Shown here: positions 7,641-16,265 of the stretch, piece after piece | Layout: every line of letters begins with the position of its first letter | Numbering within the stretch: position 1 is the first letter of the stretch | Origin: JANXQG01 sp037147235 | Lineage (GTDB): Bacteria > Planctomycetota > Planctomycetia > Pirellulales > Thermoguttaceae | Direction: 5' to 3' | Length of the DNA: 43,788 nucleotides | Assembly (NCBI GenBank): GCA_037147235.1 | Contig: JBAWVO010000013.1 | Coordinates: 1 to 43,788 of the forward strand | The notes under the pieces: model-generated | What the model saw: the letters and a program-made list of their open reading frames with translations, nothing else | The model's database searches: none | Told to the model about the DNA's origin: nothing | Translations under genes and position numbers: made by a program

Positions 7641-9332
7641 TTATTTCGCTTTCAGTTCCAACCACTTTACCGCAACGCCGCGCTGGAAGGGGGCAGAAAT
7701 CTTCAAGGTTTGCTTACCCTGCTCCAGTTTGATCTCCACGGGCTGGGTCGTGGCCCACACACCAGTCGTGTTGGGAATCTCGAGGACTGTCGGCTTGTCG
7801 CTCCCAGAGTGGATATCGAAAACCTGGCCGAGATTCGGCGTCGCGACTCGAAACACAAGTGCATACACACCCGCCGCGGGTACGTCGAGAGCATACTCAA
7901 CCCAACTATCCTTGACGCTCTTCTGGAAATTCACCTGCTTGCCACCCGTGTAACAATCGAGAACGCTCACGCCGGACATGCCGGAGAACGCTACTGCCTC
8001 AATGCGCGTGCCGCTGGGCGACACCTTGAACGGCCCTTGTGCGGCAGTTGTTGCCTTCCCTGCCTTGACCTCGGGTTGGAGTTCCTTTTCGGCCTCGGCC
8101 GCCTTCGCCGACGCCGTGAGGTCCGTCTTCACCTCTGCGACCGAATGTTGGATATTGTGGGCTACTGCCTTGACCGCGGCGGCCTGCTCTTTGGAGACGA
8201 GCGTGGATGCCAGCCTGCGCAGGTGTTCAACCAGCGAGAATTGTGCTGCACGCCCCCGCTGTTCCGCACCGGCAAGAAACTCAGTACCGGACATCCCCTC
8301 GAGACGCGACACATGCCATCCGCGGCCATAGCCAACCTTCCAAGCACTGCCGGGCTGCGGCTCCACCGATGGATCGGCTACCTTGTAGGCCACGCAAGCA
8401 TGTTGAGGCTGCCCCACTCCAATCGCCGGAATGCCGAACGCTTGGCAGATCATGACGGACCACGACGACCTGGGGCCGCATTTTCCGCCGCCGGAGAGTA
8501 CGGCTTTGTAGTCGATATAGGGATGCGGCGAGTTCCTCCGCCACACCTCGCTCGTCGAGTTAACCACCTGCTCCTTGATGCGCAAGTCGGGCCGCCAACT
8601 GTTGATCATTTCTCGCGCCCAGGCCAGATCGGCATCCGATGCGCAGGATGACACAATTTTGGTATATTCCCAAACACTCAGATCGTCAAAACTAGGGAAC
8701 AGCTCTTTGTTCTTGTGGGCCGTCTTGAAGTGCGTGTAGCGATCCCAAGGAGTACCGGGCGTCTTCGTCATGCCCGCCCCTCGGTTGCCGGTGCCGGGCG
8801 GGGCAATCGCCGTAGCAATCGCCAGCCGCAGATAGATCCCCTCCTTGGACTCCGGATCGGCAAAGAAGAGGGTCTTCCAGATATTCAAGGATGCCGTATT
8901 GAGGGTGAAATTATTCGCCTCGCGGGCACTAAGCCCGGTGGGAGTCGCACCCTCCAGGTAGAGGTCCATGGCCTGCGTGTTTTGCAGGAGCCAGGCCAAG
9001 AACTTCTGGTTGCTCGGATCGGCTTTGGCAAAAGTGCCGAGTTTGGCAACGCCAAGTTTGGCGATAAGTGTCCTTTGGTCCAGCAGGTTTGCCACGTCAG
9101 GATCCTTGAGGAGGTCTTTCAGGGTCGCCTCGGAGACACCGCTCGGATCTGCCGGTGCCTTCTGATTCAGCCAGGTCGAGATATTGGTGAAATAGGTGGC
9201 AAAATCACCGGTTTCAATGGCGGTGCCGAGATCCTTGTTGTTCGGCTCCCAAGCGCGAACGTTGCTGCCAAGCGACAACAGCGTAACAAAAGTGAGCAGG
9301 AAGGGTGTCTTTGAGTTCCTAAGCATCTTCAT
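7641..9332 (-). CDS. Secreted transglutaminase-like protein with C-terminal carbohydrate-binding-like domain
   Basis: Exported protein of about 563 residues. A signal peptide (PFLLTFVTLLSLGSNVRA) precedes an alpha-helical region. A transglutaminase-like core follows, with Cys near residue 285 (GGGKCGPRSSW) and His near residue 310 (GQPQHACVAY). The last 110 residues look like a CBM6-type or galactose-binding beta-sandwich (VEYALDVPAAGVYALVFRVA; VKWLELKAK end). Such folds act as proteases, amidases or acyl transferases; the reaction is unknown. It is the first gene of the minus-strand trio with GH2 and GH106-like enzymes, so it may prepare or bind the same glycan or glycopeptide. ATG at 9330-9332 has GAGGAG 4 bases upstream; ATG at 9326 is an alternative. 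Confidence 0.7.
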   Translation of the reverse strand: MKMLRNSKTPFLLTFVTLLSLGSNVRAWEPNNKDLGTAIETGDFATYFTNISTWLNQKAPADPSGVSEATLKDLLKDPDVANLLDQRTLIAKLGVAKLGTFAKADPSNQKFLAWLLQNTQAMDLYLEGATPTGLSAREANNFTLNTASLNIWKTLFFADPESKEGIYLRLAIATAIAPPGTGNRGAGMTKTPGTPWDRYTHFKTAHKNKELFPSFDDLSVWEYTKIVSSCASDADLAWAREMINSWRPDLRIKEQVVNSTSEVWRRNSPHPYIDYKAVLSGGGKCGPRSSWSVMICQAFGIPAIGVGQPQHACVAYKVADPSVEPQPGSAWKVGYGRGWHVSRLEGMSGTEFLAGAEQRGRAAQFSLVEHLRRLASTLVSKEQAAAVKAVAHNIQHSVAEVKTDLTASAKAAEAEKELQPEVKAGKATTAAQGPFKVSPSGTRIEAVAFSGMSGVSVLDCYTGGKQVNFQKSVKDSWVEYALDVPAAGVYALVFRVATPNLGQVFDIHSGSDKPTVLEIPNTTGVWATTQPVEIKLEQGKQTLKISAPFQRGVAVKWLELKAK

Positions 9333-9511
9333 CAGTCTCCTCGGATTTCCAGGCAGGCGTTGCCAAGCACTCACGATGCGGCGGAGCAAAGCAACGAGTT
9401 AAATAGGCGGGATGGTCAAATAGACCACGAATGTTCATATTCTCATTGAGAATTACCGCGATGTCAAGCACTTTTTGAAAAACAGGCACTTTCGGCTTTT
9501 CGGTTAGCCTC

Positions 9512-10480
9512 CTAATCCTTCTTCCCCTTAAACAGCTTCCGATCCAGGTTCGGATAAAACGCGGTCCAGGGACTGTCAACATTCGGATCGTCGCGCAAAA
9601 GTTGCTGGAAAGCGTTCACTTTGGCGTCGAGATTGTCGAGGCAATACAGAGCCACGGCCTCGAGCGTCATGGGCAGCTTGGGACTGCCGTAGCCATACTC
9701 GCCGTGATGGCTGACGATCATGTGCTTTAGTCGCAGCACGGTCTCGGCGGGGATCGGCTCGCCGGATAGCTTTTCGGCCTCGGCGACCTTCGACTCCAAC
9801 AAGCTAACCGCCATCACCAGGTGGCCAATCAATTGCCCCTCATCGCTATAGGAGAGTTCGCGCTCGTAGCGAAGCTCGTCAACCTTACCCATGTCGTGGA
9901 GGAAGGTACCCACCAGGAGCAGATTGCGATCGATTTGCGGATAACAAGGACTTACTCGCAGCACGACCTCCATGAGGTTGACGACGTGTTCCAGCAGTCC
10001 GCCCAGGTAGGCATGATGATTCTTCACGCCCGCCGGGGCCTGGGTGAACTTGGCCATGAAGGCCTCGTCCAGAAGAAAACATTCGGCCAGCGTCTGCAAG
10101 GCCGGGTCGGTCAAGCTGCGGAGGATCTCGCCCAGGCGGAGCACGAGTTTGTCAACCTCAACGGCACGTAAGGGGGCGAAGTCGTCCACATCGACCTCAT
10201 TCCGAGAAACTTTGGTGAGCCGTGTGACAATCAACTGCACGGTGCCCTGAAATAATTGCGTCGTGCCTTCCACGCGGACGTAGTCGCCGTTGTCGAATGC
10301 CTTGTAGATTACCTCCGTGGCATTCCACATCCGCCCCGCAATCCTGCCGGTCCGGTCCGAGAGTTCCATTTGCAGGTAGAGGTTGCCGTTACGGTTGGGG
10401 CGCAACTGCTTTTCGGCGACAACGAAAACCTGGTCGATGATATCCTGTTGACCCAATTGATTGACGTACCGGCGCGACAT
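9512..10480 (-). CDS. YhaM-like 3'-5' exoribonuclease (OB-fold + HD domain)
   Basis: A 322-residue cytoplasmic protein. The N-terminal OB-fold (residues about 15-95, with LYLQMELSDRTGRIAGRMW) would bind single-stranded nucleic acid. A C-terminal HD phosphohydrolase domain follows, with HHAYLGGLLEHVVNLM, the FLHDMGK metal motif and a downstream HHGEYGYGSPK. This architecture and length match YhaM, a 3'-5' exoribonuclease known from Bacillus. The ATG at 10478-10480 is favoured because GGAAAGG lies about 7 bases upstream; an earlier in-frame start adds 37 unrelated residues. It is transcribed divergently from the LptF-like gene. Its RNA-decay role fits the nearby pnp, but they are not in one operon. 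Confidence 0.85.
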   Translation of the reverse strand: MSRRYVNQLGQQDIIDQVFVVAEKQLRPNRNGNLYLQMELSDRTGRIAGRMWNATEVIYKAFDNGDYVRVEGTTQLFQGTVQLIVTRLTKVSRNEVDVDDFAPLRAVEVDKLVLRLGEILRSLTDPALQTLAECFLLDEAFMAKFTQAPAGVKNHHAYLGGLLEHVVNLMEVVLRVSPCYPQIDRNLLLVGTFLHDMGKVDELRYERELSYSDEGQLIGHLVMAVSLLESKVAEAEKLSGEPIPAETVLRLKHMIVSHHGEYGYGSPKLPMTLEAVALYCLDNLDAKVNAFQQLLRDDPNVDSPWTAFYPNLDRKLFKGKKD

Positions 10481-10612
10481 CGAGAGCCTTTCCGCGGATG
10501 ATTCCGCTAAAATAACGCAAACAAGACATTCTACTCCCGCCAGCCTTCCTCCACAAGGGTGGGGGAATTGGAAATTGAACCTTGCCGACAAGCCTTTTTC
10601 TCTTTTTCTCCC

Positions 10613-10641
10613 TTGACCCCAAACCCCTGTTTACCTAAACT
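10613..10641 (+). promoter_or_regulatory. Sigma-70-type promoter for the LptF/LptG gene
   Basis: TTGACC at 10613-10618 and TAAACT at 10636-10641 are separated by exactly 17 bp, 24 bases before the permease ATG. Both boxes match the vegetative consensus at four of six positions or better. Confidence 0.55.
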
Positions 10642-10665
10642 GCCGCGCTGGAGAATTGGCTTATC

Positions 10666-11811
10666 ATGACCATCATTGACCGCTACCTGCTTCGGCAGTT
10701 TCTGCAAAACTTCGTGATCTGTTTCATGAGTCTGATGGGCGTGTATGTGATTTTTGATGCGTTCTCGAATCTTGAAACCTTCATGAGTGTTGCCAAGGGA
10801 ATGGCACTGATGGAGGTTCTCGCCGCGTATTACGGCTATCAGTCGCTGTTCTTCTTCGACCGCATTAGTTCCCTGTTGGTACTGATGTCGGCCATGTTTA
10901 CCATGGCGTGGATCCAGCGGCATCATGAGATGACGGCCCTGATGGCGGCGGGAATCTCGCGGATCCGCGTGGTTGCGCCGGTACTCGTGGTTGCGGTGGC
11001 CATCATCCTGCTAACGGTCATCAATCGCGAGTTCATGATCCCCAAGCTCAAGGATCAGCTCGCAAGGCGGCCTTCCGATCTGAGAGGCAAGGTGATCCAG
11101 GAAATGTTGCCGCAGTACGACAATGCTACCGATGTGCTGATCGAGGGAAGATGTGCGATTATCGATGAGAAGACAATTGAGTCGCCACTATTCATCGTGC
11201 CCGCTTACAGGCCGTCGTTGTGCGAGTACGGCAAGCAGTGGTCGGCGGCCTCGGCGCACTACTTGCCGGCGAAAGAGGGTCGGCCCGCGGGCTATTTGCT
11301 CAGGGACGTTACCGAGCCGAAGAATCTGTCGCAACGTCCGTCGCTTGCACTCGATGGCCGGATCATCCTGATGACGCCACGCGATTATCCCGACTGGATT
11401 AAGCCCAACGAGGCCTTTGTGGTCAGCGACGTAACGGTCGACGCGTTGACGGGCGGCACGATCTTGCGTCGGTTTGCCTCGATCGGCGAGTTGATCTGGG
11501 CGTTGAAAAACCACAGTGTCTATTTCAGCCCTGACGTGCGAGTCACCGTCCACACGCGGATATTGCAGCCTTTGCTGGACATTACGCTTTTGTTTCTCGG
11601 CCTGCCGCTGGTGGTGGCACGCGACGATCGCAATGTGTTCATGGCCATTGGCCTCTGCATGGGCTTGGTGTCCCTGTTCTTCTTGGTGGCGATTGCCTGC
11701 CAGCAGTTGGGCGCGAATTGCCTGATCAGTCCCGCGCTGGCCGCCTGGGTGCCGTTGATGATTTTCGTGCCCGCCGCAGTCGGTATGTCCACGGCCATGT
11801 GGGAACGCTAG
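10666..11811 (+). CDS. LptF/LptG family permease (YjgP/YjgQ)
   Basis: Inner-membrane subunit of the lipopolysaccharide export ABC transporter, 381 residues. The start MTIIDRYLLRQFLQNF is the typical coupling-helix opening. Transmembrane segments occur near residues 15-35, 60-85 and 98-122, then a large periplasmic beta-jellyroll-like region (about 125-285), then three more membrane helices at the C-terminus ending in WER. HHEMTALMAAGISRIRV is the conserved cytoplasmic loop contacting the ATPase. Only one such gene is here, so its partner (LptF or LptG) and LptB must lie elsewhere. The sequence does not let me decide between F and G. It implies an LPS-type outer membrane. Confidence 0.85.
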   Translation: MTIIDRYLLRQFLQNFVICFMSLMGVYVIFDAFSNLETFMSVAKGMALMEVLAAYYGYQSLFFFDRISSLLVLMSAMFTMAWIQRHHEMTALMAAGISRIRVVAPVLVVAVAIILLTVINREFMIPKLKDQLARRPSDLRGKVIQEMLPQYDNATDVLIEGRCAIIDEKTIESPLFIVPAYRPSLCEYGKQWSAASAHYLPAKEGRPAGYLLRDVTEPKNLSQRPSLALDGRIILMTPRDYPDWIKPNEAFVVSDVTVDALTGGTILRRFASIGELIWALKNHSVYFSPDVRVTVHTRILQPLLDITLLFLGLPLVVARDDRNVFMAIGLCMGLVSLFFLVAIACQQLGANCLISPALAAWVPLMIFVPAAVGMSTAMWER

Positions 11812-12211
11812 ATAGCTAAAATGGTGGGATTCGCCTGCGGCTCGTCCCAACCAATTATTCGCATTCCGCACCCAGAACCGGAAGAGTGGGTTTTTTGTGC
11901 GATCATGCGACAATTCGGCTCCTGCGTGGCTCCCGGTCGCTGCCATAAAATCGACCATTGATGCGGAATCCCGAAGGACCATAGTCCCTACGGGGGGCAT
12001 GCAGGCATTTTCTTCTATCCCAAGAGGGGTCTTTTAAGAATCTTTTGGTTCTTGCCCCTACCCCTCTTTGCAAAAGATCGAGGAAACGCTAAACTAGTCT
12101 TTTGATTGTTACAGAACATAGGTAGGAAGAGTTCAAGCAGACACGGTAGGAGTACGGTGCTTCGCCACGAAGAGTGTCGAGCCAGCCCAAGTGGAGCCGT
12201 CGCGGTAGAAG
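11812..12211. other. Non-coding gap before rpsO
   Basis: No gene seen. 11822-11851 is a degenerate match to the family C palindrome (GGTGGGATTCG...CTCGTCCCAACC). A stretch near 11870-11898 (ACCCA ... TGGGT followed by six T) could be a weak terminator for the permease gene. 12034-12070 is rich in CCCCT runs. The rpsO promoter lies at 12067-12095 and leaves a leader of about 110 nt. Confidence 0.5.
12067..12095 (+). promoter_or_regulatory. Candidate vegetative promoter for rpsO
   Basis: TTTGCA at 12067-12072 and TAAACT at 12090-12095 with a 17-bp spacer; the -10 box is the same sequence as in the promoter at 10636. The implied leader of about 110 nt is long enough to hold the kind of structured S15-binding leader known in other bacteria, but no specific fold is proposed. 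Confidence 0.45.
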
Positions 12212-12481
12212 ATGACCATAACCAAAGAGCGAAAGCAGGAATTGATTGGTGACTTTAGGCGTAAGCTGGATGATACCGGCTCACCCGAGGTACAAGTCGC
12301 CATAATAACGACCCGGATTACCGGGCTGACCGAGCATTTGCGCGGGCATAAGAAGGATTACGCGTGCCGACGCGGCCTGCTGATGCTGGTCGGTCGCCGG
12401 CGACGACTGTTGGACTATCTGAAGAAGATTGACCCACGGCGTTATCTCGACGTGATTCGTCGCCTTGAAATCCGCAAATAG
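12212..12481 (+). CDS. rpsO: 30S ribosomal protein S15
   Basis: An 89-residue protein of the normal S15 length with the family core TGSPEVQVAIITTRI, LTEHLRGHKKDY and the C-terminal RRLLDYLKKIDPRRY. S15 is an early 16S rRNA-binding protein at the central domain of the small subunit. The order rpsO-pnp is conserved in many bacteria and is kept here, though 389 bp separate the two genes. The immediate upstream sequence GGTAGAAG is a modest ribosome site. Confidence 0.97.
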   Translation: MTITKERKQELIGDFRRKLDDTGSPEVQVAIITTRITGLTEHLRGHKKDYACRRGLLMLVGRRRRLLDYLKKIDPRRYLDVIRRLEIRK

Positions 12482-12774
12482 GCGATTTCACATTTTTGGC
12501 GTAGAATCGCGCGTAGCGCAGGCGAGCCTTCGGGTTTCGCCGAGGTGGGGGGCCTTGCAGGCCGTGAGATTCAGTCGTCCGCCCTGGGGTAACCCATCGC
12601 TGACCGGCACGATACAAATCTGGGAACCATGCACGGTTTGACCGGCCAACGGTACTCGTGATTGTTCTCAATGGGAAGCCTCGCTGGTGTTGGCTTCGCC
12701 CGCAGCGAAGTGCGGTTGCATCTTGCGATCGCCTTTTCGTCGTGCGCTCTGCCGTAGTTGGCATGAATTCTTCC
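12482..12774. other. Non-coding rpsO-pnp gap
   Basis: No gene is visible. The first part (12510-12560) is full of short complementary runs (GGCGAGCC/GGTTTCGCC and GGGGCCTTGCAGGCC). These may form hairpins that end rpsO transcription or process the rpsO-pnp RNA. The downstream part is the pnp leader hairpin described separately. Confidence 0.4.
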
Positions 12775-12838
12775 CCGAGAACCTATTCAAGAACCCTAAG
12801 ATGACCCTGGAGTGTACCAGGCTCAATCCGGTTCTCGG
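12775..12838 (+). promoter_or_regulatory. Nested hairpin in the pnp leader
   Basis: A 9-bp perfect stem (CCGAGAACC at 12775-12783 with GGTTCTCGG at 12830-12838) encloses a second hairpin (CCTGG 12806-12810 with CCAGG 12817-12821). It ends 32 bases before the pnp start codon and leaves the ribosome site free. In Escherichia coli a pnp leader stem is cut by RNase III and then controlled by PNPase itself; a similar loop is plausible here. Confidence 0.55.
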
Positions 12839-12870
12839 AATAGATTCTAAGCAAAAAGGTAGAAACTACG

Positions 12871-15090
12871 TTGAAAGTACGTGTTGAACGGAAAATTGGA
12901 GCGCAAACGCTTTCCATCGAGACCGGCGAATTGGCCAAGCAGGCAGCCGGTAGTTGTTTAGTCCAGTATGGCGAGACCGTGGTGCTGGTGGCCTCCGCCA
13001 CCGGCCCGGCTCGAATTGGCTGTGATTTCTTTCCGCTGACGTGTGATTACCGCGAGCGCGTGGCCGCAGCGGGCAAGTTCCCCGGCGGATTCCTGAAGCG
13101 AGAAGGCCGTCCGACCACCAAAGAAATTCTCACCGCCCGGCTCATGGACCGGCCCATCCGGCCGCAGTTCCCCGAGTGGTTTGTCGACGAAGTCCAGATC
13201 CAGAGCTTCGTGCTGGCCTCGGACCGGCAGAACGACGGCGATATCCTGGCCATGAACGGTGCTTCGGCCGCGTTGTCGATCTCGCCGCTCCCCTTCCAAG
13301 GTCCGTTGGGTTCGGTGCGATTGGCTTACATTAACGGTGAGTTTGTCGTCTTCCCCACGCACGACCAACTGGAAGAGAGCGATCTGGACTTGATCGTGTC
13401 GGGCAGCAAGGACGCCATCCTCATGATCGAGGGGTTCGCCCGCGAATTGCCCGAGAGTCTCATGACTCAGGCCATCTCCAAGGCCCACGATTACATCCGC
13501 GAGATCTGCGACCTACAGATCGAGTTGACCCAAAAGGTGAACGTCGTCAAGGCCGTCTATGCCGTACCCGAGCCGAATCCGTTCATGGATCCGATCCGCT
13601 CGAGGTATTTTGAAGAGATCAAGCAAACTAAGCGGACCGAAGGGAAGCAGGCTCGGGCCGAGGCCGTGTCGGCCCTGAAGGAGCGCGTCAAGGCTGACTT
13701 GCTCCCCGCTCCCAATGCGGAAGATAAGGTACTCCAGGAGAAGTTTTCCGCGGCCTGGCAGGCATTGGTCACCAAGAGCATTCGCGAACTGATTCTCTCC
13801 GGTACCCGGCCCGACGGCCGCGATTGCAAGACGCTGCGGCCGATCAGTTGCTCGGTCGATGTGCTGCCTCGCGTTCACGGTTCGGCCGTGTTTCAGCGAG
13901 GCGAGACGCAATCCCTGGTCACCGTCACGCTCGGTACCGGCAGGGATGTGCAGCGGGTGGACGGCCTGCTCGACGAGTACTCCCAGAAGTTCATGCTGCA
14001 CTACTACTTCCCGTCGTTTTCGGTGGGCGAGGTGCGGCCCATCCGCGGCCCTGGCCGTCGCGAGATCGGCCACGGTGCCCTGGCCGAACGGAGCATCAAG
14101 CCCATCCTGCCGCCTGCGGAAGATTTCCCTTACACGATCCGCATTATCTCGGACATTCTGGAGTCCAATGGATCCAGTTCGATGGCCACGGTCTGCGGAA
14201 CGACGTTGGGATTAATGGCCGCCGGCGTGCCGATCAGCAATCCGGTTGCTGGTATTTCCATCGGCTTGGTCAAGGAATCGGATCGCTGGACCCTGTTGAC
14301 CGACATCATCGGCGACGAGGACCACTATGGCGACATGGATTTCAAGGTTGCCGGCACCCAGAACGGCATCACGGGCATCCAACTGGATCTGAAGACCAAC
14401 GGCATCAGCGAGGAGATTGTGGCGGGCGCGTTAACGCAGGCCCGCGAGGCACGCATCGAGATCCTGCGGAAGATGCTGATGGCTATTTCCCGGCCGAGAA
14501 CTGAGATTTCCCCCTGGGCTCCGCGGTTGTTGCGGACGCACATTGATCCGGAGAAGATTGGCCTCTTGATTGGCCCGGGCGGCAAGATGATCCGCGCGAT
14601 CCAGGAAGCGACCGGGGCCTCGATCGAGGTCGAGGACGACGGTACCGTCACCGTGGCCAGCAGCGGCATGGAAGGTGCCCAAGAGGCATTGCGCCGCATT
14701 GATGCCCTTACGGCCACCGTCGAGGTCGGCCGCATCTACACTGGCCGAGTCTCCAGCATCAAGGATTTTGGTGCCTTCGTCGAGATATTGCCCGGCAAGG
14801 ACGGCCTGTGCCACGTCAGCGAACTGGCCGATGGCTATGTCGCCAATGTCGGCGAGATTTGCAAAGTGGGCGACGAGATGCCTGTGAAGGTTATCTTGAT
14901 CGACGACCAGGACCGCGTGAAGCTCAGCCGCAAGGCCGCTTTGAAGGAGCTTGGCATCGTGGATGACAAGGTCCTGGCGGGCGGCGAGCGTCCTCCGCGC
15001 GATAGCAGCCGTGACAGCGGCGGCGATAGCCGTGGACGTGATCGCGACGGCGGCGGACGCGGCGATAGCCGCGGACGCGATCGACGCTGA
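12871..15090 (+). CDS. pnp: Polyribonucleotide nucleotidyltransferase (PNPase)
   Basis: Phosphorolytic 3'-5' exoribonuclease and RNA polymerase of the degradosome, 739 residues. Two RNase PH cores are present; the second contains the catalytic-type motif DEDHYGDMDFKVAGTQ near residue 485. A KH domain (IGLLIGPGGKMIRAI, about 562-620) and an S1 domain (GRVSSIKDFGAFVEI, about 622-690) follow. The last 35 residues are an Arg/Gly/Asp/Ser-rich tail (repeats of DSRGRDR), likely disordered and RNA-binding. The start codon is TTG: no ATG lies between it and the leader hairpin, AAGGTAG sits about 9 bases upstream, and KVRVERKIGAQTL is the normal PNPase N-terminus. Confidence 0.97.
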   Translation: MKVRVERKIGAQTLSIETGELAKQAAGSCLVQYGETVVLVASATGPARIGCDFFPLTCDYRERVAAAGKFPGGFLKREGRPTTKEILTARLMDRPIRPQFPEWFVDEVQIQSFVLASDRQNDGDILAMNGASAALSISPLPFQGPLGSVRLAYINGEFVVFPTHDQLEESDLDLIVSGSKDAILMIEGFARELPESLMTQAISKAHDYIREICDLQIELTQKVNVVKAVYAVPEPNPFMDPIRSRYFEEIKQTKRTEGKQARAEAVSALKERVKADLLPAPNAEDKVLQEKFSAAWQALVTKSIRELILSGTRPDGRDCKTLRPISCSVDVLPRVHGSAVFQRGETQSLVTVTLGTGRDVQRVDGLLDEYSQKFMLHYYFPSFSVGEVRPIRGPGRREIGHGALAERSIKPILPPAEDFPYTIRIISDILESNGSSSMATVCGTTLGLMAAGVPISNPVAGISIGLVKESDRWTLLTDIIGDEDHYGDMDFKVAGTQNGITGIQLDLKTNGISEEIVAGALTQAREARIEILRKMLMAISRPRTEISPWAPRLLRTHIDPEKIGLLIGPGGKMIRAIQEATGASIEVEDDGTVTVASSGMEGAQEALRRIDALTATVEVGRIYTGRVSSIKDFGAFVEILPGKDGLCHVSELADGYVANVGEICKVGDEMPVKVILIDDQDRVKLSRKAALKELGIVDDKVLAGGERPPRDSSRDSGGDSRGRDRDGGGRGDSRGRDRR

Positions 15091-15119
15091 TATAAAGTGT
15101 GATCGACGCGGATAAATCC

Positions 15120-15176
15120 GAATGACGAATGACGAAAGGATAGAGCACGCCAAAAGGCTTTTCCTATTCGTCATTC
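15120..15176 (+). terminator. Inverted repeat after pnp
   Basis: GAATGACGAAT at 15120-15130 pairs with ATTCGTCATTC at 15166-15176, with further pairing (GGAT..CCTA) inward. It is followed by CTGTCATTTTCG. It probably acts as a transcription stop or 3' stabiliser for pnp. It may also be a member of another dispersed palindrome family, of which this is the only copy seen here. Confidence 0.5.
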
Positions 15177-15238
15177 TGTCATTTTCGTCCTTCAAAACTG
15201 CGAAGCCGCAAGCGGCTGAGGAATGAATCGCTTCGTTT

Positions 15239-16000
15239 ATGTCTCCTGACGCCGTCAAGCAAAAGCTCGTCGACCAGTACACGGAGATTGCCCAGTTGGC
15301 GGGCGGTCTGGCCCACGAGATCAAAAATCCGCTCTCGACGATCCGGCTGAATATGGAGCTTTTGGCCGAGGATTTTCGTGACAGCGAAGCTCCGCGCGAT
15401 CGCCGTGCGATGCGGAAGATCGACCTCGTCCAGCGTGAATGCCAGCGGTTGCAGGATATGCTGGATGGATTCTTGGATTTTGCCAAGGTTCGGCGACTGA
15501 AACTCGAACCGAGCGACTTGAACGTGCAGGTTACGCAAGTATTGGACTTTTTCCGCCCCAAGGCCCAGGAAGGGCGGATTGAGGTCGTCGATTATCTTTC
15601 CAGCGATCTGGCCACCGTCCTCTTGGAACGCGAGAGTTTTCATGGAGCAATGTTGAACCTCGTGCTCAATGCCCAGCAGGCCATGCCCGAGGGCGGGCAG
15701 TTGGTCATTCGCACCTACAACACGGCACGAGGCGTGGCGTTGGACCTGATCGATACCGGCTGCGGCATGGACGCCGAGACTCAGGCCCATGCCTTCGACG
15801 CTTTCTATTCCACGAAAGGAGGCGGTTCCGGCCTGGGGCTGCCGACGACGCGGAAGATCATCGAAGCCCACGGCGGGCAGATCACCTTGCAGAGCGAAGT
15901 CGGCTGCGGCACGCAATTCACGATCGCCCTGCCCGTCCCCCCGCGGCTGCCGGGCGATGGCGTGCGGACGATCTACCTGCCGGCGGCGAATAGGGGGTAG
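15239..16000 (+). CDS. Soluble sensor histidine kinase (NtrB-like core only)
   Basis: A 253-residue two-component kinase reduced to its catalytic core. The dimerisation/phosphoacceptor helix has His26 in GLAHEIKNPLSTI. The ATP-binding domain shows the N box (MLNLVLNAQQAM), G1 (DLIDTGCGMD) and G2 (GGSGLGLPTTRKIIEAHGG). No membrane segment or recognisable sensor domain precedes residue 20, so it must sense through a partner. ATG at 15239 is the first start after an in-frame TGA at 15224. No response regulator is adjacent. The H-box type resembles NtrB/AtoS-class kinases that activate sigma-54 regulators; the sigma-54 promoter before flgF makes that interesting, but a link is speculative. Confidence 0.88.
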   Translation: MSPDAVKQKLVDQYTEIAQLAGGLAHEIKNPLSTIRLNMELLAEDFRDSEAPRDRRAMRKIDLVQRECQRLQDMLDGFLDFAKVRRLKLEPSDLNVQVTQVLDFFRPKAQEGRIEVVDYLSSDLATVLLERESFHGAMLNLVLNAQQAMPEGGQLVIRTYNTARGVALDLIDTGCGMDAETQAHAFDAFYSTKGGGSGLGLPTTRKIIEAHGGQITLQSEVGCGTQFTIALPVPPRLPGDGVRTIYLPAANRG

Positions 16001-16056
16001 TTTCGATCGCCGGCATCCCTCGGGATGGGGATATTTTCTCACCCAGCCTTCCATGG

Positions 16057-16240
16057 TATACTTATTATGGGCGGTCGGAGGTTTTTAGGAGATCCTTCCC
16101 ATTAGCCCAGGTGACGGCGGTGCTTCAACAGGGACTTGCCTCATCCGCCCACGCCACATTCGTCGCAAAGCTTCATGCCGCGGCAGGCCGCATAGCTTCC
16201 TAACCCAGAGAACGTCCCATGCCAAGCCCGTTTTTTGGAG
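16057..16240 (+). ncRNA. Possible small RNA between the kinase and vapC
   Basis: TATACT at 16057-16062 is a near-perfect -10 box, though the -35 is weak. Downstream, GGGCGG at 16069-16074 can pair with CCGCCC near 16144-16149, closing a stem of about 80 nt, and CCCGTTTTTTGG near 16230 is a T-run that could end a transcript. I do not recognise a family: no SRP, 6S, tmRNA or RNase P core is visible. Treat as a weak candidate. Confidence 0.2.
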
Positions 16241-16265
16241 GGATCCCTTGCCTTCATTGCCATGT

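Noticed and set aside
11188..12000. 270-residue minus-strand open frame
   Set aside because: Antisense to the end of the LptF/LptG gene, without a recognisable motif.
15120..15176. Insertion-sequence end after pnp
   Set aside because: Only one inverted repeat and no transposase or target duplication visible; treated as a terminator-like hairpin.
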